64,000 bases of DNA from a bacterium (GTDB taxonomy: Bacteria > Myxococcota_A > UBA9160 > UBA4427). The DNA lies in contig JANSYR010000020.1 in NCBI GenBank assembly GCA_024742285.1, positions 1-64,000 of the forward strand, written 5' to 3'. Both the position numbers and the translations under genes were made by a program. Of the stretch, positions 25,672 to 35,620 are shown piece after piece; the first letter of the stretch is position 1, and each line of letters begins with the position of its first letter. The notes beneath the pieces were generated by a model that was not told the DNA's origin, did not search any database, and worked only from the letters and a program-made list of their open reading frames with translations.

Positions 25672-26502
25672 TTAGCGGCCCTGGTCGCCGAAGGTCTCTT
25701 CGTAGGCGTCGATGATCTTCGAGGCGTTCTCTTCGACGGCGCGGCCGGAGACGTCGATCATCTTCCAGCCGTTGGCGCGGAAGAGCTTCCGGGCGCGGTC
25801 GAGCTCGAGCATGACCTGGTCGGGGTCGGTGTAGTCGCTCCCGGAGCTCCCGCGCATCGACCGCATCCGCGCGGTCCGGACGGAGAGGAGCGTGCCCGGA
25901 TCGACGGAGAGGCCGAAGACGCGCTTCTTGTCGAGCTCGAGGAGCTCCGTCGGCGGATCGAGGCCCGGGACGAGCGGCACGTTCCCGGTCTTGTAACCGC
26001 GCTGGGCGAGATACATCGAGAGCGGCGTCTTCGACGTGCGCGACACCCCCGTCAGGACGATGTCGGCCTCGTGGAGCGTGCGCAGGTTGGCGCCGTCGTC
26101 GTGGCGGACCGCGAACTCGACCGCGTCCACGCGATCGAAGTAGTCCTCCGAGAAGCCGTGCAGGAGCCCCGGCTGATGTCGCGGCTCGACCTTGAGCTTC
26201 TGGGCCACGCGCATGATCAACGGACCCAGCAGGTCGACGGTCGAGACGTGGCGTTCCTCGGCCTCGCGCTGGAGCGCGTCGATCACCTCGCCTTCCACGA
26301 GCGAGAAGACGACGAGCGCCCCGACCTCCTCGGCCAGCGCGATCACGCGGCGCACCTCGGAGATCGTCCGCGCGTCCCGGAAGACCCGAAGCCGCCAGCG
26401 GTCGCGGAACTGGATCATCGCCGCGCGAACGGCCGCGCTGCCGGTGTCGCCGGTCCCGTCGGAGACGACGAAGACGGTCATGTCGTTGTTCTGCGCGGCC
26501 AT
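25672..26502 (-). CDS. ppsR: PEP synthase / pyruvate phosphate dikinase regulatory protein (DUF299)
   Basis: 276 residues from the ATG at 26502 ([20 protein letters not shown]); the ATG at 26481 also fits. The family is a bifunctional kinase/pyrophosphorylase that phosphorylates the catalytic-site Thr of PEP synthase or PPDK with ADP and removes it with phosphate. The nucleotide-binding loop is seen as [18 protein letters not shown], followed by [12 protein letters not shown] and the conserved FGLSVDP. Divergent from leuS with about 127 bases between. The target kinase gene is not in this window. Confidence 0.93.
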   Translation of the reverse strand: MAAQNNDMTVFVVSDGTGDTGSAAVRAAMIQFRDRWRLRVFRDARTISEVRRVIALAEEVGALVVFSLVEGEVIDALQREAEERHVSTVDLLGPLIMRVAQKLKVEPRHQPGLLHGFSEDYFDRVDAVEFAVRHDDGANLRTLHEADIVLTGVSRTSKTPLSMYLAQRGYKTGNVPLVPGLDPPTELLELDKKRVFGLSVDPGTLLSVRTARMRSMRGSSGSDYTDPDQVMLELDRARKLFRANGWKMIDVSGRAVEENASKIIDAYEETFGDQGR

Positions 26503-26629
26503 CGCGCGAGACCTTATCGCGTTTCGTCGCGACCTCGCGGACGGAGGCCGCCGATCGACCGCTCCGGGTCCGCCGCAATCTCCCGGATTCATTGACGAAT
26601 CGCGGCCCACCCCCCATTCTCTGCGGGCC

Positions 26630-29278
26630 ATGGCCTACGACCCGTCCGCGATCGAATCGAAGTGGCAGCAGTTCTGGCAGGAACACGAGACGTTCCGCGC
26701 CGAGATCGACGCTTCGAAGCCCAAGTACTACGTGCTCGACATGTTCCCCTATCCATCGGGAGACGGGCTCCACGTCGGCCATCCAGAGGGCTACACCGCG
26801 ACCGACATCATGGCCCGCTACAAGCGCATGCGCGGGTTCAACGTCCTCCACCCGATGGGCTGGGACGCGTTCGGCCTGCCCGCCGAGCAGTACGCGGTCA
26901 AGACGGGGACCCATCCGCGGATCACGACGGCCAACAACATCGCGAATTTCAAGCGCCAGATTCAGTCGCTCGGCTTCTCCTACGACTGGTCCCGCGAGAT
27001 CGACACGACCGACCCCAACTACGTGAAGTGGACCCAGTGGATCTTCCGCAAGCTCCACGAGCGCGGGCTCGCCTACGAGGCGGAGGTGGCGGTCAACTGG
27101 TGCCCCGAGCTCGGCACGGTCCTCGCGAACGAAGAGGTGATCGACGGCAAGAGCGAGATCGGCAGCCACCCGGTCGTGCGCATGCCGATGAAGCAGTGGA
27201 TGCTGAAGATCACGGCGTACGCGGATCGCCTGATCGACGACCTCGAAGGCCTCGACTGGCCCGAGCCGATCAAGAAGATGCAGCGCGACTGGATCGGACG
27301 ATCCGAGGGCGCGAACGTGCGCTTCACCGTCGACGGTCACGCGTCACAAGACGGGGCAACGGAGATCGAGGTCTTCACGACGCGTCCCGACACGCTCTTC
27401 GGCGCGACCTACATGGTCCTCGCGCCGGAACACGCGCTGGTTTCGCAGATCACGACCGACGACCAGCGCGCCGCCGTCGAGGAGTACGTCGAGCGGGCCG
27501 CGCGCCGGAGCGAACGCGACCGCATGGCCGACGCCGGCGCGAAGACCGGCGTCTGGACCGGCGCCACGGCGAAGAACCCGGCGGGCGGCGAGTCGATCCC
27601 GGTCTGGATCGCCGACTACGTCCTCGCCGGCTACGGAACCGGTGCGATCATGGCGGTCCCGGGCCACGACGACCGCGACTGGGAATTCGCGCGGACCTTC
27701 GACCTCCCGATCGTCGAAGTCGTCGCCGGTGGGGACGTGACCGAAGGCGCGTATACGGGACCGGGAACGGCGACGAACTCGGGCTTCCTCGACGGGCTCG
27801 AGACCGCAGAAGCGAAGTCGAAGATGATCGGATGGCTCGAGAGCGAAGGCCTCGGCCAGGGCACGATCACGTACAAGCTCCGCGACTGGCTCTTCTCGCG
27901 CCAGCGCTATTGGGGCGAGCCCTTCCCGGTCGTCCACCACGAGGACGGAACCGTCGAGCTGATTCCCGAGTCCGAGCTGCCGCTCACGCTGCCGGAGCTC
28001 GAGGACTTCAAGCCCTCGGGCGAAGGCTACGAGCCGCCGCTCGCGCGCGTGAAGGAGTGGATCGAGACGACGGACGCGAACGGACGCCCCGTGTTGCGTG
28101 ACGCGAACACGATGCCCCAGTGGGCGGGCTCGTGTTGGTACTTCCTCCGGTTCCTCGACCCCATGAACGACGAGGCGCCCTGGAGCGAAGAGGCCGAGAA
28201 GTACTGGATGCCCGTCGACCTCTACGTGGGCGGCGCGGAGCACGCGGTCCTCCATCTCCTCTACTCCCGCTTCTGGCACAAGGTCTTCTACGACCTGGGG
28301 CTTGTCTCGACCAAGGAACCCTTCCAGAAGCTCGTGAACCAGGGAATGATCCTCGGCGAGAGCTTCCGCTTCTACGACGACAACCCGAGCGACGATCCCG
28401 GACGGACGGCGACGCGGTACTCGAGCGACGTCGTGAAGGAGACGGACGACGGGCCGGTCCTCGAGGACGACGGGCGTGCACTCAAGGTCCGCTGGCTCCA
28501 ACTGAAGGACGTGACCCTCGACGAGGATCGGAACGCCTTCCACCCGGAGGATCCGTCGCTCCCCCTCGAGCGGGTCGTCGAGAAGATGTCGAAGAGTCGC
28601 GGCAACGTGATCAACCCGGACGACGTCGTGCGAGAGCACGGCGCCGATTCGATGCGACTCTACGAGATGTTCATCGGCCCCCTCGAGAAGTCCGCGCCGT
28701 GGTCCACCGAGGGCATCCAGGGCATCTATCGCTTCCTCCAGCGCGCCTACCGGCTCTTCCACGAAGGTGACGACGAGAACGAGCGCTTCGCCGCCCCGGC
28801 CGAGGGTGCGGGGACGGACGACCAGCGACGCCTGACCGCCGAGACCATCGCGGGCGTGACCGAAGACCTCGAGAACATGCGCTTCAACACGGCGATCTCG
28901 AAGCTGATGGTCTTCGCGCGGGACATCACGAAGGACGGCGCACTCCCTCGGGAGAGCGCCGAGGCGTTCGTCCTGATGCTCTCTCCGATGGCACCGCATC
29001 TGGCGGAAGAGTTGTGGTCCCTCATGGGACACGAAGGCAGTCTCGCCTACGCGCCGTGGCCCACGGCCGACGAGGGCCTGCTCGTCGCAGACACGATCAG
29101 CCTGGTCGTCCAGCACAACGGCAAGAAGCGGGGTGAGATCGAGGTCGCCGCGGACGCCGACGAGGCCGCGATCGAAGCGGCGGCGCTGGCGGTCGAGAAC
29201 GTGCAGAAGAGCCTCGGTGGGCGTGATCCGAAGAAGGTGATCGTCGTCCCCGGCCGTCTGGTCAACATCGTCGGCTGA
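26630..29278 (+). CDS. leuS: leucyl-tRNA synthetase
   Basis: 882 residues, normal for bacterial Leu[20 protein letters not shown] contains the HIGH-type signature (HVGH). The CP1 editing domain is near residues 230-420 ([19 protein letters not shown]), and the catalytic loop EKMSKSRGN carries KMSKS. The anticodon-binding and C-terminal domains end in [16 protein letters not shown]. The start at 26630 gives the canonical [18 protein letters not shown]. It charges tRNA-Leu in the cytosol and edits near-cognates. A hairpin follows 8 bases beyond the stop. Confidence 0.98.
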   Translation: MAYDPSAIESKWQQFWQEHETFRAEIDASKPKYYVLDMFPYPSGDGLHVGHPEGYTATDIMARYKRMRGFNVLHPMGWDAFGLPAEQYAVKTGTHPRITTANNIANFKRQIQSLGFSYDWSREIDTTDPNYVKWTQWIFRKLHERGLAYEAEVAVNWCPELGTVLANEEVIDGKSEIGSHPVVRMPMKQWMLKITAYADRLIDDLEGLDWPEPIKKMQRDWIGRSEGANVRFTVDGHASQDGATEIEVFTTRPDTLFGATYMVLAPEHALVSQITTDDQRAAVEEYVERAARRSERDRMADAGAKTGVWTGATAKNPAGGESIPVWIADYVLAGYGTGAIMAVPGHDDRDWEFARTFDLPIVEVVAGGDVTEGAYTGPGTATNSGFLDGLETAEAKSKMIGWLESEGLGQGTITYKLRDWLFSRQRYWGEPFPVVHHEDGTVELIPESELPLTLPELEDFKPSGEGYEPPLARVKEWIETTDANGRPVLRDANTMPQWAGSCWYFLRFLDPMNDEAPWSEEAEKYWMPVDLYVGGAEHAVLHLLYSRFWHKVFYDLGLVSTKEPFQKLVNQGMILGESFRFYDDNPSDDPGRTATRYSSDVVKETDDGPVLEDDGRALKVRWLQLKDVTLDEDRNAFHPEDPSLPLERVVEKMSKSRGNVINPDDVVREHGADSMRLYEMFIGPLEKSAPWSTEGIQGIYRFLQRAYRLFHEGDDENERFAAPAEGAGTDDQRRLTAETIAGVTEDLENMRFNTAISKLMVFARDITKDGALPRESAEAFVLMLSPMAPHLAEELWSLMGHEGSLAYAPWPTADEGLLVADTISLVVQHNGKKRGEIEVAADADEAAIEAAALAVENVQKSLGGRDPKKVIVVPGRLVNIVG

Positions 29279-29286
29279 CGACGTCC

Positions 29287-29309
29287 TCGGCCCGCGCCAC
29301 CCGGGCCGA
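29287..29309 (+). terminator. hairpin downstream of leuS
   Basis: TCGGCCCG and CGGGCCGA form an 8-base-pair perfect stem with a 7-base loop just beyond the leuS stop. No T-run follows, so termination is only suggested. Confidence 0.45.
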
Positions 29310-29404
29310 TCACGACCGGCCGCCGGACGACGCTACTCTGGATCGACTGTCCTCAGGGCGTGCGAGTCCACGGACCCGCACGCCCCACACCCGAGAGCCG
29401 ACCC

Positions 29405-31162
29405 GTGGACGAACGGACGATCTACGCCTTTGGCACGATTTTCGTGGTCTCGATCGCGTTCCTCTCCGCCTTCTACGGGAAGGGGAACGGCGGGCGGTCG
29501 TGGGCGATCGCGTGGACGAGCCTGGTCGTGTCGGGCGCGAGCCGGACCTTCGTCGACGCCTCCCCGCTCCTCGTCCCCGCCTACACGGTCTTCGGCTCGA
29601 TCTTCTCGCTCCTCCTGCTCCACGGCTCCTGGCGCTTCAGTCGCGGAGACGCCCGCCTGCCCCGCGCCGCGACGGTCGCTCTGCTCCTCGCGATCCCCCT
29701 CCGGATCCTCGCGCACCCCCATCTCAGCGAGCTCGCGAACCGCGCCCTCGGCTCGGCGCTGTGCACGGTGTGCGTGGTGCTCTCGTGCGCGCTGCTGCTC
29801 GATTCGCGGTCGCGACGCGTGTCTCCGTCGGCCCGCGCGCTGGGGTTCGCCTTCCCGACCATCATCGCCGTCTCCTGGGTGGACGGCATGGCGCCATGGC
29901 TCGGCATCGCGAACCAGACGGGGATCGCGCTGTGGTTCGCGGACGGGGTCGCGATCGCTGCCGTCAAGCTGAGCGCCTTCCTCTCGCGCCAACGCGAAGC
30001 CGCCGCCGCCCTTCACGCAGAGCTCGCCAACCACCTCCGAGCCATCGTCGAGAACTCGACGGATCTCGTCGCCGAGATCGACGAGAGTGGGACGATCCTC
30101 TACGCGAATCGGGCCCATCGAACCGTCCTCGGCCTGGACCCTGCCGAGGTGGTCGGCCTCCCCCGCACGGCGATCGCGATCTCGCCGAGCGCGGACGAAC
30201 TCGCCGAGGCCGGGATCGAGCTCGACCCGGACGAGGACATGATCTTCGTCGCTCACAATCGGGACGACGGACGTGCCGTTACGCTCGAGTGCAGCTTCCA
30301 CCGCGTCCGCGGCGCGTCGGGCGAGATGCGAACCGTCATCATCAGCCGCGACATCACCGAGCGGGCCGCCAAGGAACGCCACCGCGAAGAGCTCAACACC
30401 CGCCTCGAAGCCCTCGTCGAGTCGAGAACCGAGGAGCTCGGCGAATCCCTCCGCCAGCTCCAGGAGGCGAACCGCCTGGCTTCGCTCGGCACGATGGCCG
30501 CGGGGATCGCGCACCAGATCAACAACCCGATCGGCTCGATCCAGATGGGTGCCGAGTTCGCCCTCGCGACGCCGGAGGACGCCCCGGATCAACGCGATGC
30601 CTGGCGACGCGCCCTCGAGAACGCGATCGAGCAGGCCCAACGCTGCGGCCGGATCGTCTCGAGCATGCTCCAGTTCGCCCGCAACGAACCCACCAAGCGG
30701 AGCCACGAAGACCTCGCGGCGATCGTTCGCCGATCCTGCGACACGACGGAGGCCTATGCCGAGGCGCGCAATGCGCGAATCGAGACCCGCGGCCTCGACC
30801 TCTCGCTTCCCGTTCACGCGAGCGCGATCGAGCTCGAGCAGGCGTTCCTCAACCTGATTCGGAACGCGTGCGAATCGTCGAATCAGCCCCACGTGGTCGT
30901 CGTGACCGCGAGAAACGACGGCGAAATCGCGACCGTCACGATCTACGACGATGGCCGCGGAATTCCTCAGGAGACGATCGACCGCGTCCTCGATCCATTC
31001 TTCACGACGCGACTCGAGGCCGGCGGAACCGGCCTGGGACTCTCCGTCGCGCACGGTGTGATCTCTGACCACGACGGGCAACTCACGGTCGAGAGCACCC
31101 CGTCGAAGGGGACGACCGTCACGGTCACGCTTCCGCTCGAGAGCGACGCTACGCGGGACTGA
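29405..31162 (+). CDS. membrane PAS-domain histidine kinase (tandem paralogue 1)
   Basis: 585 residues from the GTG at 29405, chosen because its N-terminus aligns with the first residues of the downstream paralogue, whose start has a strong ribosome binding site. Six or seven hydrophobic helices fill residues 5-195 (for example IYAFGTIFVVSIAFL). A PAS domain is at about 213-320 (AIVENSTDLVAEIDE), then coiled coil, H-box AAGIAHQINNP with His370, N-box NLIRNACESS and GTGLGLSVAHGV. The H-box type (HQINNP) is the NtrB-like class. No response regulator is adjacent, so it is an orphan kinase. It is 100 bases upstream of a close paralogue. Confidence 0.9.
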   Translation: MDERTIYAFGTIFVVSIAFLSAFYGKGNGGRSWAIAWTSLVVSGASRTFVDASPLLVPAYTVFGSIFSLLLLHGSWRFSRGDARLPRAATVALLLAIPLRILAHPHLSELANRALGSALCTVCVVLSCALLLDSRSRRVSPSARALGFAFPTIIAVSWVDGMAPWLGIANQTGIALWFADGVAIAAVKLSAFLSRQREAAAALHAELANHLRAIVENSTDLVAEIDESGTILYANRAHRTVLGLDPAEVVGLPRTAIAISPSADELAEAGIELDPDEDMIFVAHNRDDGRAVTLECSFHRVRGASGEMRTVIISRDITERAAKERHREELNTRLEALVESRTEELGESLRQLQEANRLASLGTMAAGIAHQINNPIGSIQMGAEFALATPEDAPDQRDAWRRALENAIEQAQRCGRIVSSMLQFARNEPTKRSHEDLAAIVRRSCDTTEAYAEARNARIETRGLDLSLPVHASAIELEQAFLNLIRNACESSNQPHVVVVTARNDGEIATVTIYDDGRGIPQETIDRVLDPFFTTRLEAGGTGLGLSVAHGVISDHDGQLTVESTPSKGTTVTVTLPLESDATRD

Positions 31163-31262
31163 TTTCACCTCTGCCTAGCAGCATCCCTTCGGCTCTACGC
31201 CGTCGCGGTTGAGATCCGGTGCCGCTTCTCGATATCTTTCGGGTCGAGTTCGGGGGGAAGAC

Positions 31263-33044
31263 TTGAGCGAGCGCTATTTTCTCGTCGTGGGGGCGATCTT
31301 CCTGATCGCGCTCGCGACTGCGATGACGCGATTGGGTCGGGGCCGGGGCGGGGCGGCCTGGGCGGCGGCGTGGACGTGCCTCTACGTGTCGGGTCTCGCG
31401 TCGACGCTGGAAGCCGATTATCCGGTCGTCCGCCCGCTCGTGCCTTTCTTCGGCACCTGCTTCGCCGCCCTGCTCTTCTACGGTGTCGGCCTCTTCACGG
31501 AACGCTCCCAGCGCTATGTCCCGAAGCTCATTGCGGCGACGCTCGCGGTCTCCATCGCCCGCGTAGTCGTTCGCCCCTTCATCTCGGAGGGCGCGAGCCA
31601 GCTCCTCGGATCCGTCGTGATCATCGCGGGCGTCGTCGCCTGCTGCCTCACCCTGCTCTTTCCCAGGGGCCGCGATCACACGCTCTGGGAGCGCGGTCTC
31701 GCGATCGGCTTCCCGGCGATCGCGGTCGTCTCCGGCTACTACTCGTGGAGCAAGTACGCGGGCGTGCCCGTGCCCCCTGCGATCCTCGGTTGGCTGGTCA
31801 CCGGCATCCTGATGGGCAGTCTCAAGACCGGCGCCTTCATCGCACTCGCCACCGCCCGACTCGAGTCCCTCCAAAAGGAAGCGACCCGATCGATCGCCGT
31901 GCGAGACGAGTTCGCCGCGCGCTATCGCGAAGTCACCGAGCAGGCGAGCGACATGATCAGCGAGCTCGATGCCCACGGAACGATCCTCTACGCGAATCCG
32001 GCGCACGAAACGGCCCTGGGCATCCCCGCCGACCGCCTGATCGGCCGGGACGCCCGCTCGCTCGCGTTCTCCGGGCCGCAGGGCGCCGTGTACGGACCGG
32101 ACGCCGAGCGCAACGACGGCCAGACGCAGATCTTCATCGTGCGACACGCGGACGGTCGGCCCGTCACACTCGAGGCCGTGTTCCGCCGATTCGTCGGACT
32201 GGACGGCCAGGAGCGAATCGTCCTCACCAGCCGCGACGTCACGGCGCGCGTCGCCGACGAACGCGAGCGGGAGGCGATCCGCAAGGAACTCGAGGACCTC
32301 GTCCAGAGTCGGACCGACGAGCTCCGGAGCTCGATCCACGCCCTCGAGGAGGCACAGCGCCTCGCGTCCCTCGGCACGATGGCTGCAGGAATCGCGCACC
32401 AGATCAACAATCCCGTCGGCTCGATCCTGATGAGCGCCGAGTTCGCCCTCGGCGCGGAGAACGACGATCCGAACCGGGAAGAGGTCTGGCGGGACGCGCT
32501 CGAGAACGCCTTCGATCAGGCTCGCCGCTGTGGCCGGATCGTCTCGAGCATGCTCCAGTTCGCGCGCAACGAGCCGACCGAAAAGCGGCCCGAGGATCTG
32601 GGCGCCATCCTTCGTCGCGCGTGCGAACTGACGGAGCGCTACGCCTCGGCGCGGGGAACGACGATCGACGCCGGCTGCGTCACGGGTTCGCTCCCGATCG
32701 TGGGCAGCGCGATCGAACTCGAGCAGGCCTTCCTCAACATGCTGCGCAACGCCGTGGAGGCTTCGCGACGGGGACAGACGATCCGCGTGAGCGCCCGTCG
32801 GACCGCGCGCCACGCGATCGTCCAGATCGCCGACGAGGGCAAAGGCATGCTGCCCCACGAAGTGGACCAGGTCCTCGACCCCTTCTTCACGACCCGGCTC
32901 GAGGCCGGCGGGACGGGGCTCGGCCTCTCCGTCGCGCACGGAGTGATCACCGACCACGAAGGCATCCTCGCGATCGAGAGCACACCCGACGTCGGCACGA
33001 CGCTGGGCGTGACGCTTCCGCTCCTCGCCGGGGCTCCCGCCTAG
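31263..33044 (+). CDS. membrane PAS-domain histidine kinase (tandem paralogue 2)
   Basis: 593 residues from a TTG at 31263, preceded by GGGGGGAAG at about 6 bases. N-terminal membrane domain of similar helix plan to the upstream gene (residues 5-195), PAS at about 222-330, H-box LASLGTMAAGIAHQINNP with His379, N-box MLRNAVEAS and GTGLGLSVAHGV. Many short runs are identical to the upstream kinase, most of all around the H-box and the C-terminal ATPase, while the PAS and membrane parts differ more. This indicates tandem duplication with divergence of sensing. Its stop overlaps the lumazine synthase stop on the other strand. Confidence 0.9.
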   Translation: MSERYFLVVGAIFLIALATAMTRLGRGRGGAAWAAAWTCLYVSGLASTLEADYPVVRPLVPFFGTCFAALLFYGVGLFTERSQRYVPKLIAATLAVSIARVVVRPFISEGASQLLGSVVIIAGVVACCLTLLFPRGRDHTLWERGLAIGFPAIAVVSGYYSWSKYAGVPVPPAILGWLVTGILMGSLKTGAFIALATARLESLQKEATRSIAVRDEFAARYREVTEQASDMISELDAHGTILYANPAHETALGIPADRLIGRDARSLAFSGPQGAVYGPDAERNDGQTQIFIVRHADGRPVTLEAVFRRFVGLDGQERIVLTSRDVTARVADEREREAIRKELEDLVQSRTDELRSSIHALEEAQRLASLGTMAAGIAHQINNPVGSILMSAEFALGAENDDPNREEVWRDALENAFDQARRCGRIVSSMLQFARNEPTEKRPEDLGAILRRACELTERYASARGTTIDAGCVTGSLPIVGSAIELEQAFLNMLRNAVEASRRGQTIRVSARRTARHAIVQIADEGKGMLPHEVDQVLDPFFTTRLEAGGTGLGLSVAHGVITDHEGILAIESTPDVGTTLGVTLPLLAGAPA

Positions 33045-33475
33045 CGCGGAACCTGCGACCGCGCCTTCTCGATCATCTGTGCGGCTCGACCCGCCTCCCG
33101 GCCCTTCTCGATGAAGTGCGCGCGAAAGAACGCGTCGTGCGTCTCGGTCTCCTGGTAGTTGTGGGGCGTCAGCACGACGGACAGGACGGGCACGTCCGCG
33201 TCCATCTGCGCGCGCATCAGACCCTCCACGACGGTCGACGCGACGAAGTCGTGGCGGTAGATCCCGCCGTCGACGACGAAGGCGCAGCCGACCACGGCGG
33301 CGTAGCGGCCGGTCTTCGCGAGATCCCGCGACAGGAGCGGAATCTCGAACGCGCCGGGAACGTCGTAGACGTCGACGTTCTCCGAGCCCACGATCTCGCC
33401 GAAGCCCGCGAGGGCCTCGTCGACGATGTCGGCGTGCCAACCCGCCTTCACGAATGCATAACGAGTGGGTGTCAT
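33041..33475 (-). CDS. ribH: 6,7-dimethyl-8-ribityllumazine synthase, type II (RibH2-like)
   Basis: 144 residues from the ATG at 33475. It condenses 3,4-dihydroxy-2-butanone 4-phosphate with the ribityl-pyrimidinedione, the penultimate step of riboflavin synthesis. AGWHADIVDEAL, VYDVPGAFEIPLL, VDGGIYRHDFVAS and SVVLTPHNYQETETHDAFF resemble the Brucella/Mesorhizobium RibH2 (decameric type II) rather than icosahedral RibH1; the catalytic His is in IYRHDFV. An FMN riboswitch lies in its leader. No other rib gene is in the window, so it is a stand-alone, separately controlled copy. Its stop overlaps the stop of the facing histidine kinase gene. Confidence 0.94.
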   Translation of the reverse strand: MTPTRYAFVKAGWHADIVDEALAGFGEIVGSENVDVYDVPGAFEIPLLSRDLAKTGRYAAVVGCAFVVDGGIYRHDFVASTVVEGLMRAQMDADVPVLSVVLTPHNYQETETHDAFFRAHFIEKGREAGRAAQMIEKARSQVPR

Positions 33476-33595
33476 CGGACTCTCCTCATCGATCGGGTCC
33501 GCTCCGACGGGAGTGGCCCGTGTCCTCACGAGCACCCAGAGCGCACCGATCGCGAGAAGGCGCGTCGCACACCCGTGCATCGCGTCTTCCGACGA

Positions 33596-33749
33596 CCTTC
33601 TCTTTCATCCGGACTATCACCGTCGGCTCCGGCATCTCACCGGATCTGCTGACCTGACACGAACGGCGTTCGTGGCAGCGCTCGCGGGCTCGCGACTCGC
33701 GTCGCATACCGCCGGTGGGGACTTCCACCCCGCCCTGAGAATGCTTCGA
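33596..33749 (-). ncRNA. FMN riboswitch (RFN element)
   Basis: On the minus strand the leader of ribH contains the RFN core in order: TTCTCAGGGCGGGGTGGAAG, then CCCCACCGGCGGTATGCG, GAGCCCGCGAGCGCTG, AGATCCGGTGAGATGCCGGA and GCCGACGGTGATAGTCCGGA with the closing ATGAAAGAGAAGG. These are the conserved junction and helix sequences of the six-stem aptamer. It lies about 120 bases upstream of the ribH ATG, in the correct orientation. FMN binding would lower ribH expression. Confidence 0.95.
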
Positions 33750-33882
33750 CTGTACCGGCAGAGGGTCGTCCCGCAACCGACCGGGCGTCCCCCCGCGACC
33801 CCACCCTCGCTACGCTCGTTCGTTCCGCAGTCGACGTCCGGTCCGCCGCCGGCAGGTCGAGCGCAAGTCGAAGGAGGTGCCC

Positions 33883-34794
33883 GTGTCCCAACCCCTCGAA
33901 GGCCGCGTCGCGATCGTGACCGGTGCCGGTCGCGGCATCGGCCGCGCGACGGCCCTCGCCCTCGCCGGCCGAGGCGCACGCGTCGTCGTGAACGACTTCG
34001 GCGGATCCCTGCAAGGCGATGACCCCGACGCGACTCCCGCCGCGGGCGTCGTCGACGAGATCCGGAGCGCCGGTGGAGAAGCCGCCGCCAACGCGGACTC
34101 CGTCGCCGAGTGGGCGGGCGCGGAACGCATCATCGAGACCGCACTCGACACGTTCGGCCGCCTCGACATCCTCGTGAACAACGCCGGTCTCTCGGCCTCC
34201 GCCCCCATCTGGGATCACGATCCCGAGCTCTTCGAACGCGTCGTCGCGAGCCACCTGCATGGCACGTTCTACTGTCTACGCGCCGCCGCGCCCCACATGA
34301 AGCAGGCGGGCTACGGCCGGATCGTGAACGTCGTCTCCCGGGCCGGACTCCTCGGCGTCCCCGGCCAGGCCGCCTACGGCGCCGGCAAGGGCGGCGTCTT
34401 CGGACTGACGAACGTCGTGAGCCGGGACCTCGCCGAGTTCGGGATCACCGTCAACGCCGTGAACCCCGCCGCGACCGAGACGCGGATGGTGACCGGCGCC
34501 ATCGAGCGCTTCCGCAAGGAAGGACCCGACGGCGACAAGATGGCCGCCGGCCTCGTCGCCGCCCTCCAGCCGCCCGAGAACATCGCGCGCCTCATCGCAT
34601 CGCTCTGTCACGAAGAAGGCGCGCGCTGGAACGGGGAGATCTTCTACCTGGAGAAGGACCGCGTCGGACTCTTCGACCCGCTGACCGTCACGCAGGACGC
34701 CACCCACGAAGGCGAGTGGACCATCGACGACTTCCTACGCCTGACCTCCACGTTCGAGCCTCACGGCCAGGCGGTCATCTACTCCGAAGACTGA
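33883..34794 (+). CDS. short-chain dehydrogenase/reductase (SDR), hydroxyacyl-CoA-dehydrogenase-like
   Basis: 303 residues from the GTG at 33883, which is 5 bases after a perfect AAGGAGG; the GTG at 33877 overlaps that site and is less likely. NAD(P) motif TGAGRGIG (residues about 14-21), NNAG, catalytic Ser in VVSRAG and YGAGK as the Tyr-x3-Lys. The VVVNDFGGSLQGD segment after the second strand resembles the dehydrogenase part of multifunctional beta-oxidation enzymes. The C-terminal 60 residues are longer than in a minimal SDR. Fifteen bases upstream of the next gene. Substrate unknown. Confidence 0.9.
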   Translation: MSQPLEGRVAIVTGAGRGIGRATALALAGRGARVVVNDFGGSLQGDDPDATPAAGVVDEIRSAGGEAAANADSVAEWAGAERIIETALDTFGRLDILVNNAGLSASAPIWDHDPELFERVVASHLHGTFYCLRAAAPHMKQAGYGRIVNVVSRAGLLGVPGQAAYGAGKGGVFGLTNVVSRDLAEFGITVNAVNPAATETRMVTGAIERFRKEGPDGDKMAAGLVAALQPPENIARLIASLCHEEGARWNGEIFYLEKDRVGLFDPLTVTQDATHEGEWTIDDFLRLTSTFEPHGQAVIYSED

Positions 34795-34809
34795 AGCGCG
34801 AGCCGCACG

Positions 34810-35475
34810 ATGTTCCGGATCAAGACCTGCTGCATCGCCTCCCTCGACGAGGCCCGGCTCGCGATCCGGCACGGCGCGACGGATCTCGGCCTCGTCGCGG
34901 CGATGCCTTCGGGCGTCGGGACGATCCCGGACGAGCGGATCACGGAGATCGCGCGCGCGATCGAACCGCCGACGCGGCGGTTCCTTCTCACGGCCGAGAC
35001 GACCGCCGAAGGGATTGCCGAGGCCGTCGAGCGAGCGGGCGTCGACACGGTGCAGATCGTGGACCGCCTGCCCGCCGGCACCCACGCGCCGCTTCGCGAG
35101 AGATTGCCCGAGACCACCCTCGTCCAGGTCGTCCACATGCGAGGCGAACCGGACGTCGAGGCCGCCGGCGAAGTCGCCCCGCTGGTCGACGAACTCCTCC
35201 TCGACACGGGCAATCCCGACGCGCGAACGAAGGAGCTGGGAGGCACGGGCCGTCCCCACGACTGGTCGCTGAGCGCCGCGGTCGTCGCATCCGTCGACTG
35301 CCCGGTCTATCTCGCGGGCGGGCTCCGACCGGACAACGTCGAGGCGGCGATCGCGCGCGTCCGCCCCGCCGGCGTCGATCTCTGCAACGGAATCCGGACC
35401 GACGGACGACTCGACGAGTCGAAGCTCGTCGCGTTCATGGCCGCCGTTCGGCGCGCGACGAGCTCCATTTCCTGA
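34810..35475 (+). CDS. phosphoribosylanthranilate isomerase-like (TrpF-family) protein
   Basis: 221 residues. A TIM-barrel of PRAI type: KTCCIASLDEARLAI at the N-terminus holds the catalytic Cys position, LLLDTGN the Asp on the opposite strand, then GGTGRPHDWSLS, LAGGLRPDNVEAAI and a phosphate-binding C-terminal strand. The usual VSSGVE end motif is replaced by LCNGIRTDG, which is divergent. It sits in an SDR/epoxide hydrolase neighbourhood with no trp genes, 15 bases after the SDR stop. It may not act in tryptophan synthesis. Confidence 0.75.
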   Translation: MFRIKTCCIASLDEARLAIRHGATDLGLVAAMPSGVGTIPDERITEIARAIEPPTRRFLLTAETTAEGIAEAVERAGVDTVQIVDRLPAGTHAPLRERLPETTLVQVVHMRGEPDVEAAGEVAPLVDELLLDTGNPDARTKELGGTGRPHDWSLSAAVVASVDCPVYLAGGLRPDNVEAAIARVRPAGVDLCNGIRTDGRLDESKLVAFMAAVRRATSSIS

Positions 35476-35620
35476 ATTCCAAACGAATCCAGCCGCCTGC
35501 TCGAAACGTCCGGGCGCCCGTGTCGCCCCCTCGACTTCGCCGATCCCATCTCCCATCCTCTCGCTTCGCCCGAACGTCCACCCTGGGCCCGACCGGCCCG
35601 ACCCGCGGAGCGCCGACCCG

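Noticed and set aside
29333-33440. Very long open frames antisense to the two histidine kinases and to leuS
   Set aside because: Composition is dominated by Arg, Asp, Gly and Val, as expected from the third-codon GC bias of the opposite strand; no ribosome binding site or motif.
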